DNA of 64,000 bases from Diphasiastrum complanatum. Taxonomy: Eukaryota; Streptophyta; Lycopodiopsida; Lycopodiales; Lycopodiaceae. The stretch covers positions 15,610,600-15,674,599 of the forward strand of contig CM055100.1 of NCBI GenBank assembly GCA_029204225.1, in the 5' to 3' direction. The notes under the pieces were generated by a model. It made no database searches, was not told the origin of the DNA, and was given only the letters and a program-made list of their open reading frames with translations. Shown piece by piece: positions 52,401-58,099 of the stretch. Both the position numbers and the translations under genes were made by a program. How positions within the stretch are numbered: position 1 is the first letter of the stretch; each line of letters starts with the position of its first letter.

Positions 52401-53731
52401 CTTTGAGCAAACAAGAAAAATCTACAACACCTCTCAATAAACATAGTTGAAAATTGCTCTGATACAAAAAAATTTATGTCCCTTTACCTTCCCCACCAGG
52501 CAAGAAACATAAAATAGCAAATAGAAAACAAATGAACAGAGCCTTAAGATTTTGAAAATAATGCTTCAATAGTATGAATGGAACTGTTCTACTCTATATC
52601 ACAATCATAGTACCCCGTGGTACCGCTGGTATGGTATCGTCGGTACCATATCAGTGGTATCGCCGGTACGGTACCACCCTGGGATCCGCGGTACCAAGGC
52701 TACACCATAATATATTAAAAAAAAAAAATTCCCATGTTATTTTCGCCAAAAATTTTTTTTTTTTTTTTTGGTACCGCTGACCGATATGGTACCGCGGTAC
52801 CATATATGGTCCCACGGTGCCGGGATCCGCGGGACCTATGACACAATATATTAGAAATTATAATTTTGCAAAAATATATTGGGCATAAATGCTCATGTTG
52901 ATATCCACATTGAAGTTCAAAGCATTTTTCAATTTTGTGTTAGGGCACATGAACATAGCAAGGAAGATCCCGAGGAGGAGAAAAGTGCAGTCACTTCACT
53001 CAATTGTAAATGAGCCAAACGATCTTCTTGCAACTTGGTCATTTGTACATAGACTCCATAGGGTTGAGGATTGCATGCCTTTATTTGTTATGTAATGTAA
53101 TACCTCTAATGGAAATTGGTCTTCTTTTTAAACCTTTATTGTTTTAGATCTAACTGGACTTTATGTATCCCTTGAGAAATGTGCAAACAATTAGATATGA
53201 TCTTGCAAATGGTCGTTCGTGAGAAGCTTTTTTCTTATTGACTCTTCTCTTCAATGCCTTGCTATATGGGCTCAATAAGTGATTTGCTGGGAAGTTTCTT
53301 TTTGGTAATGCAATGAATATTCTTTTTCAGGTATAAAGTAGTCGATTTTCATTGGGATCCAGTCGATCCGTGGACAGTCGTCAGTGTATCTGATGATTGT
53401 GAAGGAACAAGTGGAGGTGGCACTTTGCAGGTTGGTATCTTCTCTTGGACGTGGGTTTCATGGATCTTAATAATTCACAGCCATTATTCACCATGTTAAT
53501 CATGATATGTGCGCACCATCATTGTTGTTAAATGAAACATATCGCAATTAGACTTCTTATAGCTAAATCTCCAATGATCTGGGAAATTCTCATAAGGCTT
53601 ACAACATAATGAATTATGCTATGCAGATTTGGCGAATGAATGACTTGATTTACAGGCCTGAAGAAGAGGTTCTAGCTGAACTTGAAACATATAGGGATCA
53701 GATTCTGAGTGGGACTGCTCTCAACCCTTGA
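15136..53731 (+). CDS. MSI4/FVE-like: MSI4/FVE-type WD40 repeat histone-binding protein (multi-exon, N-terminus outside window)
   Basis: Exons: 15136-15199, 16050-16136, 16343-16405, 24374-24439, 24979-25053, 25178-25253, 25481-25688, 26404-26485, 37681-37754, 38495-38606, 44217-44291, 47497-47585, 53331-53430, 53627-53731. All junctions are GT-AG, phases match, and the spliced frame is open to TGA at 53729-53731 (about 424 residues visible). Recognisable peptides include [82 protein letters not shown] and GGGTLQIWRM, which together mark the plant MSI4/FVE group rather than MSI1. Known role of the family: a seven-bladed propeller that binds histones in deacetylase, demethylase and Polycomb-linked repressor complexes; in Arabidopsis FVE promotes flowering by repressing FLC and helps silence some transposons. 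The exon with the first part of the H4-binding region is missing. An MSI5-like paralogue is also possible. Confidence 0.93.
15418..15660 (+). repeat. Minisatellite, three copies of 80-81 bp, in an intron
   Basis: Copies start with GGAAATGCATTTC at 15421, 15501 and 15582 and contain TGTGGTTCTTTGCTGT. Because the period is close to 27 codons, open frames of 73 to 97 codons appear in all three + frames. These are an effect of the repeat and not a gene. Confidence 0.9.
16050..16136 (+). CDS. MSI4/FVE-like: MSI4/FVE-like exon b
   Basis: Acceptor tttgcag, donor GTATGT, 29 whole codons. Encodes [15 protein letters not shown] and AAAEHICQ. The ANCEVVKPR peptide is diagnostic of the MSI4/FVE group. 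Confidence 0.93.
16343..16405 (+). CDS. MSI4/FVE-like: MSI4/FVE-like exon c
   Basis: Acceptor gtgcag, donor GTAAGT, 21 codons. Encodes [21 protein letters not shown], the strand before the first propeller blade. The intron after it is 7.97 kb and holds a gypsy element. Confidence 0.93.
16406..17674. other. Intron sequence before gypsy element 2
   Basis: No coding feature apart from the hairpin at 17108-17138. Confidence 0.5.
17108..17138. repeat. Perfect 14-bp inverted repeat with 3-base loop
   Basis: TTTTGACAATGGAT, loop GGG, then its exact reverse complement. It lies in the intron after exon c. Confidence 0.9.
17675..18117 (-). repeat. Left LTR (3') of gypsy element 2
   Basis: 443 bp, ends AGTTA...TAACT. 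Confidence 0.92.
18170..18460 (-). pseudogene. Integrase tail and chromodomain of gypsy element 2
   Basis: Minus-strand reading gives [20 protein letters not shown] and [11 protein letters not shown], parallel to the chromodomain of the larger element at 28957. Broken by a stop just upstream. Confidence 0.75.
18461..20460 (-). other. Filler region of gypsy element 2 with long open frames
   Basis: Replaces the pol region. Holds minus-strand open frames of 282 codons (19563-18715) and the last 280 or so codons of a 348-codon frame (20643-19597). No enzyme motif was recognised. Short diverged motifs recur on the + strand, such as ACCAGGAATGCCAAGG and GATCAxCCxGACAAAC, and the same motifs occur in the filler of gypsy element 4 at 56050-56220. 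This suggests a repeat-built spacer and not a conventional gene. Confidence 0.6.
20461..22352 (-). pseudogene. gag-protease of gypsy element 2
   Basis: Minus strand. gag starts near 22352, or at the internal ATG of MAHSPTLS. It has [12 protein letters not shown] and [11 protein letters not shown], then a frame break near 21850, then [11 protein letters not shown] and [13 protein letters not shown]. The CCHC zinc knuckle expected after [14 protein letters not shown] is missing and is replaced by about 170 Asp/Val-rich residues. Protease follows with [11 protein letters not shown], then a frame shift near 20690, then [13 protein letters not shown] and SLPKAQ. Confidence 0.75.
22500..22982 (-). 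other. Leader and primer-binding site of gypsy element 2
   Basis: Between gag and LTR. Contains a degenerate repeat with GGACAGCCTGCAAACAA, then a block shared nearly word for word with the leaders of elements 3 and 4 (GGAAATAATCTGCCC, AGTGGAAGTACTTCCGCTAA), and the primer-binding site next to the LTR. Confidence 0.75.
22983..23423 (-). repeat. Right LTR (5') of gypsy element 2
   Basis: 441 bp, nearly identical to 17675-18117. Confidence 0.92.
23424..24373. other. Intron sequence after gypsy element 2
   Basis: No coding feature recognised; ends at the acceptor of exon d. Confidence 0.5.
24374..24439 (+). CDS. MSI4/FVE-like: MSI4/FVE-like exon d
   Basis: Acceptor ttgcag, donor GTATTT, 22 codons. 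Encodes [20 protein letters not shown], the first WD40 blade of the family. Confidence 0.93.
24979..25053 (+). CDS. MSI4/FVE-like: MSI4/FVE-like exon e
   Basis: Acceptor gtaaag, donor GTGAGT, 25 codons. Encodes [12 protein letters not shown]...SRPDL, closing the first blade with the W of the W-D type motif. Confidence 0.93.
25178..25253 (+). CDS. MSI4/FVE-like: MSI4/FVE-like exon f
   Basis: Acceptor gaacag, donor GTAATA. 76 nt, ending one base into a Gly codon that exon g completes. Encodes [15 protein letters not shown]...FVLSGG, with the GH and SGG elements of a WD40 blade. Confidence 0.93.
25481..25688 (+). CDS. MSI4/FVE-like: MSI4/FVE-like exon g (longest visible)
   Basis: Acceptor cttgcag, donor GTTTGT, 208 nt. 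Encodes [13 protein letters not shown], a variable loop, then [11 protein letters not shown] and TVEDVQF. The long loop before GPRG is a feature of MSI4/FVE. The blade reads GHTMTVEDV, where Arabidopsis FVE has GHEDTVEDV (from memory of the family). Confidence 0.93.
26404..26485 (+). CDS. MSI4/FVE-like: MSI4/FVE-like exon h
   Basis: Acceptor caaacag, donor GTTAGT. First base completes Ser. Encodes [19 protein letters not shown], a highly conserved blade of RBBP4/MSI proteins. The intron after it is 11.2 kb. Confidence 0.94.
26486..27891. other. Intron sequence before gypsy element 5
   Basis: A 141-codon minus-strand open frame at 26889-27314 shows no motif I know and has no supporting context, so it is left uncalled. 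Confidence 0.4.
28418..28880 (-). repeat. Left LTR (3') of element 3
   Basis: 463 bp, AGTTA...TAACT ends. Confidence 0.93.
28957..30491 (-). pseudogene. Integrase and chromodomain of element 3
   Basis: Minus strand: [20 protein letters not shown] with the zinc-binding part ([10 protein letters not shown]), [14 protein letters not shown] (first Asp) and [14 protein letters not shown] (second Asp). A frame shift near 29800 removes the Glu-containing part of the core. The C-terminal part continues with [14 protein letters not shown] and [11 protein letters not shown], then chromodomain [20 protein letters not shown]. Confidence 0.88.
30446..31799 (-). pseudogene. Reverse transcriptase and RNase H of element 3
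   Basis: Minus strand: [19 protein letters not shown] and [11 protein letters not shown] are typical reverse transcriptase blocks. The catalytic box reads YFED in place of the family's Y-x-D-D. About 35 codons downstream are missing with a frame change near 31130, then RNase H resumes: [25 protein letters not shown] and DALSRL. The Glu change and deletion should abolish activity. Confidence 0.9.
31870..33462 (-). pseudogene. gag and protease of element 3
   Basis: Minus strand: gag begins [10 protein letters not shown], breaks near 33290 and near 32990, and includes [13 protein letters not shown] and [10 protein letters not shown]. An intact CCHC knuckle, [14 protein letters not shown], lies at about 32455-32500. 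Protease carries a DTGST active site near 32180, then [20 protein letters not shown]. Confidence 0.88.
33500..34213 (-). other. Leader of element 3 with degenerate tandem repeats
   Basis: About four units of 60-70 bp containing GGACAGCCTCC and ATCAA, between 33680 and 33890, followed by the block shared with elements 2 and 4 and the primer-binding site. Confidence 0.75.
34214..34679 (-). repeat. Right LTR (5') of element 3
   Basis: 466 bp; about 98 percent like the left LTR by eye. Confidence 0.93.
35086..35677 (-). pseudogene. Integrase remains of gypsy element 5
   Basis: Minus strand: zinc-binding region with [20 protein letters not shown], then [11 protein letters not shown] with the first core Asp, then [15 protein letters not shown] and [13 protein letters not shown] with the catalytic Glu region. 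Stops and frame shifts separate the parts. Confidence 0.8.
36889..37680. other. Intron sequence before exon i
   Basis: T-rich, no coding feature recognised. Confidence 0.5.
37681..37754 (+). CDS. MSI4/FVE-like: MSI4/FVE-like exon i
   Basis: Acceptor cgacag, donor GTATGG. 74 nt, ending two bases into Gly. Encodes [15 protein letters not shown] and DDNYILTG. Confidence 0.94.
37755..38494. other. Intron between exons i and j
   Basis: 740 bp without recognised features. Confidence 0.5.
38495..38606 (+). CDS. MSI4/FVE-like: MSI4/FVE-like exon j
   Basis: Acceptor gtggcag, donor GTATTG, 112 nt. Encodes [14 protein letters not shown] and [12 protein letters not shown]. The intron after it is 5.6 kb and carries two 8-bp-TSD MITEs. 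Confidence 0.94.
38657..39474. mobile_element. MITE-like DNA element A (CTTAG family) with internal captured sequence
   Basis: Ends CTTAGAAGCCCGTGCC and GGAACGGGCAACTAAG are inverted. Flanks ATTCATGT (38649-38656) and ATTCATAT (39475-39482) form an 8-bp target duplication with one mismatch. A second, 37-bp near-perfect inverted repeat (38835-38871 and about 39350-39387, core AATCAGAAAATTAACTGGAC) encloses an open frame. The 8-bp duplication points to hAT-like mobilisation. Confidence 0.85.
38862..39278 (+). pseudogene. Open frame inside MITE A, possible captured gene fragment
   Basis: Continuous reading frame of about 138 codons to TAA at 39276-39278 with ordinary amino-acid composition ([36 protein letters not shown]). 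I do not recognise the family. There is no clear ATG; the frame opens upstream of GTG at 38907. The surrounding inverted repeats and element ends suggest it was picked up by the transposon and is not a host exon; it is not in frame with the MSI4/FVE-like mRNA. Confidence 0.5.
39483..39807. other. Intron sequence
   Basis: No recognised feature. Confidence 0.4.
39808..41655 (+). mobile_element. Degraded LTR element, sense strand, no coding remains
   Basis: The segments 40008-40148 and 41497-41649 are about 85 percent alike and end GAGTCTATAACT. The first is followed by TGGTA, the start of a tRNA-Met primer-binding site. Their sequence resembles the reverse complement of the element 3 LTR (TATGCTTCATTGAT, TGTAGGGCTT). 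The interior has C/T-rich sequence and no gag or pol motif. The left boundary is approximate. Confidence 0.6.
40511..40558. repeat. (TC)n microsatellite
   Basis: About 48 bp of CT repeat followed by a C run at 40561-40570. Confidence 0.95.
41785..42550. mobile_element. MITE-like DNA element B (CTTAG family)
   Basis: Ends CTTAGAAGCCCGTTCCG and CGGAACGGGCATCTAAG. Flanks GATAGGAC (41777-41784) and GATGGGAC (42551-42558) are an 8-bp duplication with one mismatch. Same terminal family as element A and the fragment ending at 48271. The interior differs from A and has a local duplication around 42210-42320 (TTGATTTC, CACAGCA). Confidence 0.88.
42559..44216. other. Intron sequence with retroelement debris
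   Basis: Around 42800-42960 the + strand reads [12 protein letters not shown], a possible Ty1/copia gag zinc knuckle, in broken frames. The rest is unassigned. Ends at the acceptor of exon k. Confidence 0.35.
43394..43427. repeat. (TA)n microsatellite
   Basis: 34 bp of TA repeat. Confidence 0.95.
44217..44291 (+). CDS. MSI4/FVE-like: MSI4/FVE-like exon k
   Basis: Acceptor aatgcag, 25 codons, [20 protein letters not shown] then WDFEK. The GT donor at 44292 is directly followed by (CT)20, so positions +3 to +6 are CTCT in place of the usual RAGT. Confidence 0.93.
44293..44332. repeat. (TC)20 directly after a splice donor
   Basis: Begins at the second base of the GT donor of exon k. Confidence 0.95.
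44333..44461 (+). mobile_element. 5'-truncated LINE/SINE 3' tail between two (TC)n arrays
   Basis: About 130 bp ending GGTCTTATGCACCCACGGG, TGCCCAAAAGACGTTAATAA and AGCTT, then (TC)n. It matches the minus-strand tails at 5440-5371 and 6740-6602. GCACCC and GGGTGC form a stem. Confidence 0.7.
44462..44521. repeat. (TC)n microsatellite, 60 bp
   Basis: Follows the LINE-type tail directly. Confidence 0.95.
44522..45472. other. Intron sequence
   Basis: No coding feature. A patch rich in GAATCG/CGATT motifs lies at 45360-45440. Confidence 0.4.
45473..46414 (-). mobile_element. LINE-type 5' end: leader and ORF1 start
   Basis: On the minus strand: (CT)n at 46414-46369, then a long CCATCGCTG/CCTGCC-rich leader, then an ATG frame at 45901-45473 ([13 protein letters not shown], Pro/Ser-rich, then [19 protein letters not shown]). 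The arrangement resembles the leader and ORF1 start at 6590-6300. The rest of the element is missing. Confidence 0.5.
46369..46414. repeat. (GA)n microsatellite
   Basis: 46 bp, preceded by a (GC)n stretch at 46360-46369. Confidence 0.95.
46415..47111. other. Intron sequence
   Basis: AT-rich, no recognised feature. Confidence 0.4.
47120..47341. mobile_element. GC-rich MITE with perfect 8-bp TSD
   Basis: Flanked by ATCTAATC at 47112-47119 and 47342-47349. The 222-bp body is packed with GGACGCG/CGCGTCC motifs on both strands, with an A/T-rich centre. Terminal inversion is weak, so the class (probably hAT) rests on the 8-bp duplication. Confidence 0.7.
47497..47585 (+). CDS. MSI4/FVE-like: MSI4/FVE-like exon l
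   Basis: Acceptor tgccag, donor GTAAGC, 89 nt. Encodes a Lys-rich loop ([12 protein letters not shown]) and [13 protein letters not shown]. The PPGL(L/F)F(Q/I)H(A/G)GH peptide is conserved across RBBP4/MSI proteins. It ends two bases into Arg. Confidence 0.94.
47640..47855 (+). repeat. Degenerate repeat of acceptor-like TTTCCAGCATC motifs
   Basis: At least six occurrences of T-rich sequence followed by CAGCAT or CAGTTT within about 200 bases, starting 50 bases downstream of the exon l donor. Confidence 0.6.
48190..48271. mobile_element. 3' end of a third CTTAG-family element
   Basis: AAACGTATTTTTT, then GGAACGGAACGCGTTCC and GGAATGGGCAACTAAG, as at the right ends of elements A and B. The left end was not found, so it is truncated. 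Confidence 0.7.
49290..49440 (-). pseudogene. Integrase trace of gypsy element 6
   Basis: Minus-strand reading [17 protein letters not shown] with stops on both sides; matches the Glu region of gypsy integrases. Confidence 0.65.
49950..50260 (-). pseudogene. RNase H end trace of gypsy element 6
   Basis: Minus strand, broken frames: [24 protein letters not shown] and SREEKM parallel the end of gypsy RNase H (F-x-DH-x-L ... KG-x-N). Confidence 0.5.
52036..52300 (+). repeat. LTR fragment of the element 4 family, opposite orientation
   Basis: Near match to the reverse complement of 59400-59630: GGCCTTGGGCCCTATTTGGT, ACTTGGTCA and GGGCAGCATTGTA. No partner LTR or coding region nearby, so a partial solo LTR inserted in element 6. 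Confidence 0.8.
52606..52840. mobile_element. MITE rich in GGTACCG motifs inside an LTR
   Basis: Starts CATAGTACCCCG and ends CGCGGGACCTATG. The flanks carry TCACAAT and ACACAAT. The other LTR of element 6 (48086-48110) shows the uninterrupted sequence ATCACAATATTA, which supports a later insertion here. Similar to hAT-type ends (CATAG). Confidence 0.75.
53331..53430 (+). CDS. MSI4/FVE-like: MSI4/FVE-like exon m
   Basis: Acceptor ctttttcag, donor GTTGGT, 100 nt. Encodes [20 protein letters not shown] then [13 protein letters not shown], the last blade. Arabidopsis FVE has Asp where this has the initial Tyr. Confidence 0.94.
53627..53731 (+). CDS. MSI4/FVE-like: MSI4/FVE-like last exon and stop
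   Basis: Acceptor atgcag, then [20 protein letters not shown] and a short variable tail, with TGA at 53729-53731. The C-terminal helix is the family's usual ending, so the 3' end of the coding region is complete. The 3' UTR follows; its end was not fixed. Confidence 0.94.
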   Translation: MWRMNDLIYRPEEEVLAELETYRDQILSGTALNP

Positions 53732-55414
53732 CATTCAATTTGGTATCATAATTCATTCCCTATGATGTGCTCACATGAAAGACTTTCTAACTTTAACTTT
53801 TGTTTCATGAGTTTCCTCACCCAGCATCTCTAGTGTCATATGGATTTTCTTGGGGGGAAATCAAAGCACAAAATCATGTGCAATCTAATTGAAGTGTGTA
53901 GGATCTGTGTTTCAGCTCGAAGTCCTCTTTGTAAGGCTTGTTGGTTTAAGTGACAGTTTTGCTTAGGGGTTTTTTATGATAGTTATATCTGCCTGTTCTA
54001 GCAATCTTCAGGTTGAAAATGAGTCTGTTGAAGCCAAGAAGAAGTATTTTACATTTAATTTGATAACTTCCAAACATGTATGCAATGTTTCAATACACAT
54101 AAGCATAACTGTCGAATCAAATATTTCGCTGGTGGTGTTGATCGGTACAACAACGTGGGAGTCCTGCATTGATAAAACTGGAACTATATTTATTATCGAG
54201 TGGGAGGGGAGCACGTATTTGCTACTTTCTGGAACTAGATGCTGATTTATGAAGAGGCAGCTATGCACCGTTGAGCAACAAAAAAAAACCTGCCAATTGT
54301 CAAGAAATATTTGGTATCTGTGTTACAGCCCAATGTCTTGGATAGTCATTGTCCTCTTGTTATGACCATTGGAAAGTAACCCCTGTAGCATCGTTGATAG
54401 GTAGCTGCTATTGAAACTGGAAAATCTTGTAAAGGCATAAGTGCTGGAGCATATGGCAGTCTGTACATGATTGAGCATTTTTGTTGTGGCGATCAAATCC
54501 CACGTGTGGTAAACTGATTTCTCTTGTATGTCTATATGCAACTTATAGCAATGCCGATGTTGAACAACTATATATCCATGGGTTCATCTGCATATGAAAG
54601 AATTTTTCAAATTCACCACAGATTTGTATTGTTGGTGGATCCATATGTACTTACATGATTCGATTGTGAAAAGTAGTACTTCATACTAATCTTAATCATA
54701 CATAATGACAGTGTTCAAATTGGCTTTGACGTTTCAAAAATAAAAAAATCTATGCTGTGCTATTTTGTTAAAAGTGCACTTCAAAAGTTTATACCTTCAT
54801 TTTCATCTTTTTTTTATTAAGGGTGAAGTGAGTAGTAGCAACTGCCTTCTTTTTCACAAAATCTTGTGTGAACTACTTCGAGTGAGCTGTTGCAACTTTG
54901 TCTATATGTCTCACCAAAAAGGGAACCATTTTACTGATATTCATTTGAATTTGATACACTCAGTCTGAATATTATAGACGGCTAGGATTTTCTTTGTAGC
55001 TACTAGCTTATAGGATATGTGGTGATTGTTGACAACTTCAAAGATGTCTGAGCCATATCTCAATCATTACAGAATTTGTTATTCTATGAATACAGTGAAG
55101 GAATTTAAAATGGTCAACTGGTTGAAACTTTTGTGAGCGTATCAATATATAAAAAGAATGAAGCTGCCTGTGTTTTGGCAATACTATTATCAGTATGTTA
55201 TGATTTTTAAAATCAACTTAACTTGTCCATGCACATTTGTTTATAAAACACTAAATAGCTGTTGATAATCTTGCTTGTTTTATATTTGTAGATCGCATAA
55301 GTAAAATTTGTCTAGAGTTAAGAAACAAACTAAACTTGTAGGTGAGCTTCATGCTATTTGTATGTTATTCATGTGTGATGAGGCAAAATTGTTTCCATGG
55401 ATTGTCTAGACTTA
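53732..55414. other. 3' UTR and downstream sequence of the MSI4/FVE-like gene
   Basis: No coding feature. No firm polyadenylation site could be chosen. Small open frames at 53976-54245 and 54765-54968 lack motifs. Confidence 0.4.
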
Positions 55415-55419
55415 ATAAT

Positions 55420-55694
55420 AGTTACAAGCTAAGATTCACTAGCTATGTTAGAAAGCAGGACTTAAGCTAGAAAGCAGGAAAAGAGAATGCTCAAGGAGGC
55501 TAAAGAGGAGCAATCATCATAAACTGAATAAAAGAATACAATGCTGTCCTACATATACCTTTTCCTCTTGAATCAAATAGAAGATTCAAAAAAAGGGAGG
55601 GAAAATAGTGCGCCCTCCCAATAGGAGGACCTCCACTCCAAATCAAGTCCAAAAAATATGACCAAATAGGGTCCAAGGCCAGTATATAATAACT
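55420..55694 (-). repeat. Left LTR (3') of element 4, internally deleted
   Basis: 275 bp against 359 bp for the right copy. Confidence 0.88.
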
Positions 55695-55948
55695 CTCCCT
55701 TACAGAAAAACAAAGCCCTCCATCGGCTAGCAAGCATAATTACTATCTAAAACAATAATGTAAGCATGCTAAATACTGAAAAATCATGAACTAATGGAAA
55801 TACCGATGGAGAGGACATAAGTCGTCACAACAGATATCTCAAAAGTATGCAAGTACTAAGCAAATATTACAAAAAAAGAATAATCATAGCTAGCCGAATC
55901 ATGAAGTAGAGGGAACATTTGTAATGACATCTATAATAGAGGAAAGAA

Positions 55949-56210
55949 CTAAAGCCATGAGGGCTTTGCCAATAATGGTGTATGATAAAAGACATCAATA
56001 GGCTTCCAACTATCCAAAGCCAGTTGAATGGCCCAAGAATACCATCGAAAGACGACAACTCGGCAAGTATAGCAACTCGGCAACCAAGTGATATGCAACA
56101 ACCAAGAATGCCAAGGACATTGGAGTATATCATCCTGACAAACGGTAGCTAGAATGGACAACCAATAATGCCAAGGACACTGAGGTAGATCACCCTGACA
56201 ACCGGTAACT
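55949..56210 (-). pseudogene. Filler and chromodomain end of element 4
   Basis: Minus strand: [15 protein letters not shown] is the chromodomain end. Upstream filler repeats on the + strand CAACCAAGAATGCCAAGGAC and CCTGACAACCGGTAACTGGA, like the filler of element 2. Confidence 0.7.
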
Positions 56211-58012
56211 GGAAGGAAGAGGACCCATAAATGGAGCAGGAGGAGTAGCAACTGATGTACTCTGAATGATGAGAAGAGTTGCACCCTGAGCCTTTGGCAG
56301 GCTACGCATAAACGGCTTTCCGATAATCGATGGATAGTCACCCTGGAAATCAAGACCAGAAAGTAAATGATGCCGACCAGTATGTGTAAAAGACAGTGTC
56401 TGCTGAGAAAGATCCACATCAACAGTACGAAATGAAGAAAACCAATCTGCACCAAGAACAATGTCATAGTGCTCTAGAGGAATAATATAGAAATCTGCCT
56501 GTCCAAAGAAGTCACCAATGCTATAGTCCAAGCCCTGAAACATCTGAGAGCTGATAAAAGAATGTGAGCTAGCAACCTTGACACTGAGAGACTGTGTAGC
56601 AGAAATAGGTGTAGCACGAATCCTGGTGAAAATGTAACTTGCTAATAAGTGAATGTGTACTGTCAGTATCCACCAAAGCAATATACTCTCGTCTCAAAAT
56701 GTGGGCACGTAGCTGAATAGAACAAGGACCAGGACGCCTAGCCCAAGTAGCATAAGCAAGCTGTGCATGGCAAGCGACGGAAGTGGGATCATCAGGAAGC
56801 GGGTCAGCCGTCGGCTCATCAACAGAATGTGGGTCAGGAGTATCAAGAATCTGGATATAGACATCAAAATCATCATGAGTAAGAGCCTCATGGTAAAAAA
56901 CAACGGTAGGAGGACCAGGAGACTGTCGACAAATACGGGCTAGATGATCTGGACTCTTACAGCGATAATAGAGGCGCTTCTGTTGAATTTCACCGAACTC
57001 TGTGGCTGAATAACAGCGAACAAAGGCAGGATGGTGTGTAGCAGGGCGAGGAGGAACGATAGTAGAAGAAGCCAAAGTAGGAGAAGCAGTGGAATGAGAG
57101 CGAGAAAAACGAGAAGTGGATAACTCAGGATACTTATGTTGCAAGGTAGTAGCCAAGGAGATAGCATCTGAGAGAGTAGGAGGCCAAAAAGATGATACAT
57201 CATATCGTAAGGAGCCTCTAAGACCGGTAATAAAACGTGAAATAAGCTCTGTGGGATGAAGATCAGTAAAAAGGTAGGAAAGCTCAGTAAATTGATCAAT
57301 ACCAACAGCCATTCACTAGTATGGCGAAGGCTACGAAACAGATCACATTGGCGAACCAACCACTATGGATCAATCATAGTCATACGAAGATCATGACGAA
57401 AAGTAGGCCATATATGTAACCCCTCACGAGTAGACTCAGAGTGATAGACACACCACCAAGTCTGAGCTCGACCATCTAAATGTAATGCAGCCAACTGCAC
57501 TTTCTGGGTGTCAGTCTTGGGATACATAAGAAAATAGGTCTCTAATTTAGAGAACCAATTTTCCAAGATATTCCCGTCAGACAAACCAGAATAAGTAGTA
57601 AGCTGGATGCGATCACGAAAATCACGAGCAAAATTAGGCTTATGATTACCTGAAAAAGTAGGAGAAGGAAATCTTGGTGGTGCGGAGGGAAATCTAGGTG
57701 GTGTTATTGAAGACCCGAAAGGAGACCCATAAGGACTATCACTATATGAAGGGAGACCAAACGTACTACCAAAAGCACCTCCTAAAGATGGAGATGGAGC
57801 AAGAGCAAGTGTACTCAATATAGGAAATAAAAGTGCTTTACCAGGACGATGAAGAATGTCTGGGGGGGTGGTATCCCCTCGTAGTAGAATAGTCTCAAGG
57901 CTAGAAAGAACACGATCAATTCAACTCTCAAGATGATCCATGCGGGCATCAATATGTGTAAAACGATAATCTAAAGAGCTCTGCGGTGGGTCTTCTGATG
58001 TAGAAGTCGCCA
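56190..58012 (-). pseudogene. gag and protease of element 4
   Basis: Minus strand from ATG at 58012: early stop, then FRDRIQLTTYSG, ENWFSKLETYF and ALHLDGRAQTWW. A stop near 57361, then [11 protein letters not shown]. The zinc knuckle reads YYRCKSPDHLARIC, with Tyr for the first Cys. The protease reads ALVDTDSTHS, with Asp for the Gly of DTG. Protease C-terminal part GLDYSIGDFFGQADFYI follows after a frame change near 56640. Confidence 0.85.
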
Positions 58013-58099
58013 TAGGAACTAAAGAAGAGAAAAACCTGAGGGAGAGGACGTTTGTCGTCATCCCAACTTAGTCTAACTTCCAAAATCACCAAAAATGGC

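Larger units (their letters stand above)
47994..53190 (-). mobile_element. Decayed gypsy element 6, antisense in intron
   Basis: Long terminal repeats start TGTCCCTTTACC at about 47998 and 52477 and share CCAGGCAAxAAxCATxAAA and GTTAGGGCAxATGAAC. A primer-binding site complement gctctgatac lies at 52456-52465. Outer ends (about 48560 and 53190) are uncertain. Minus-strand remains include an RNase H/finger trace ([14 protein letters not shown] near 50090) and an integrase trace ([14 protein letters not shown] near 49400). Heavily mutated. Confidence 0.7.
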
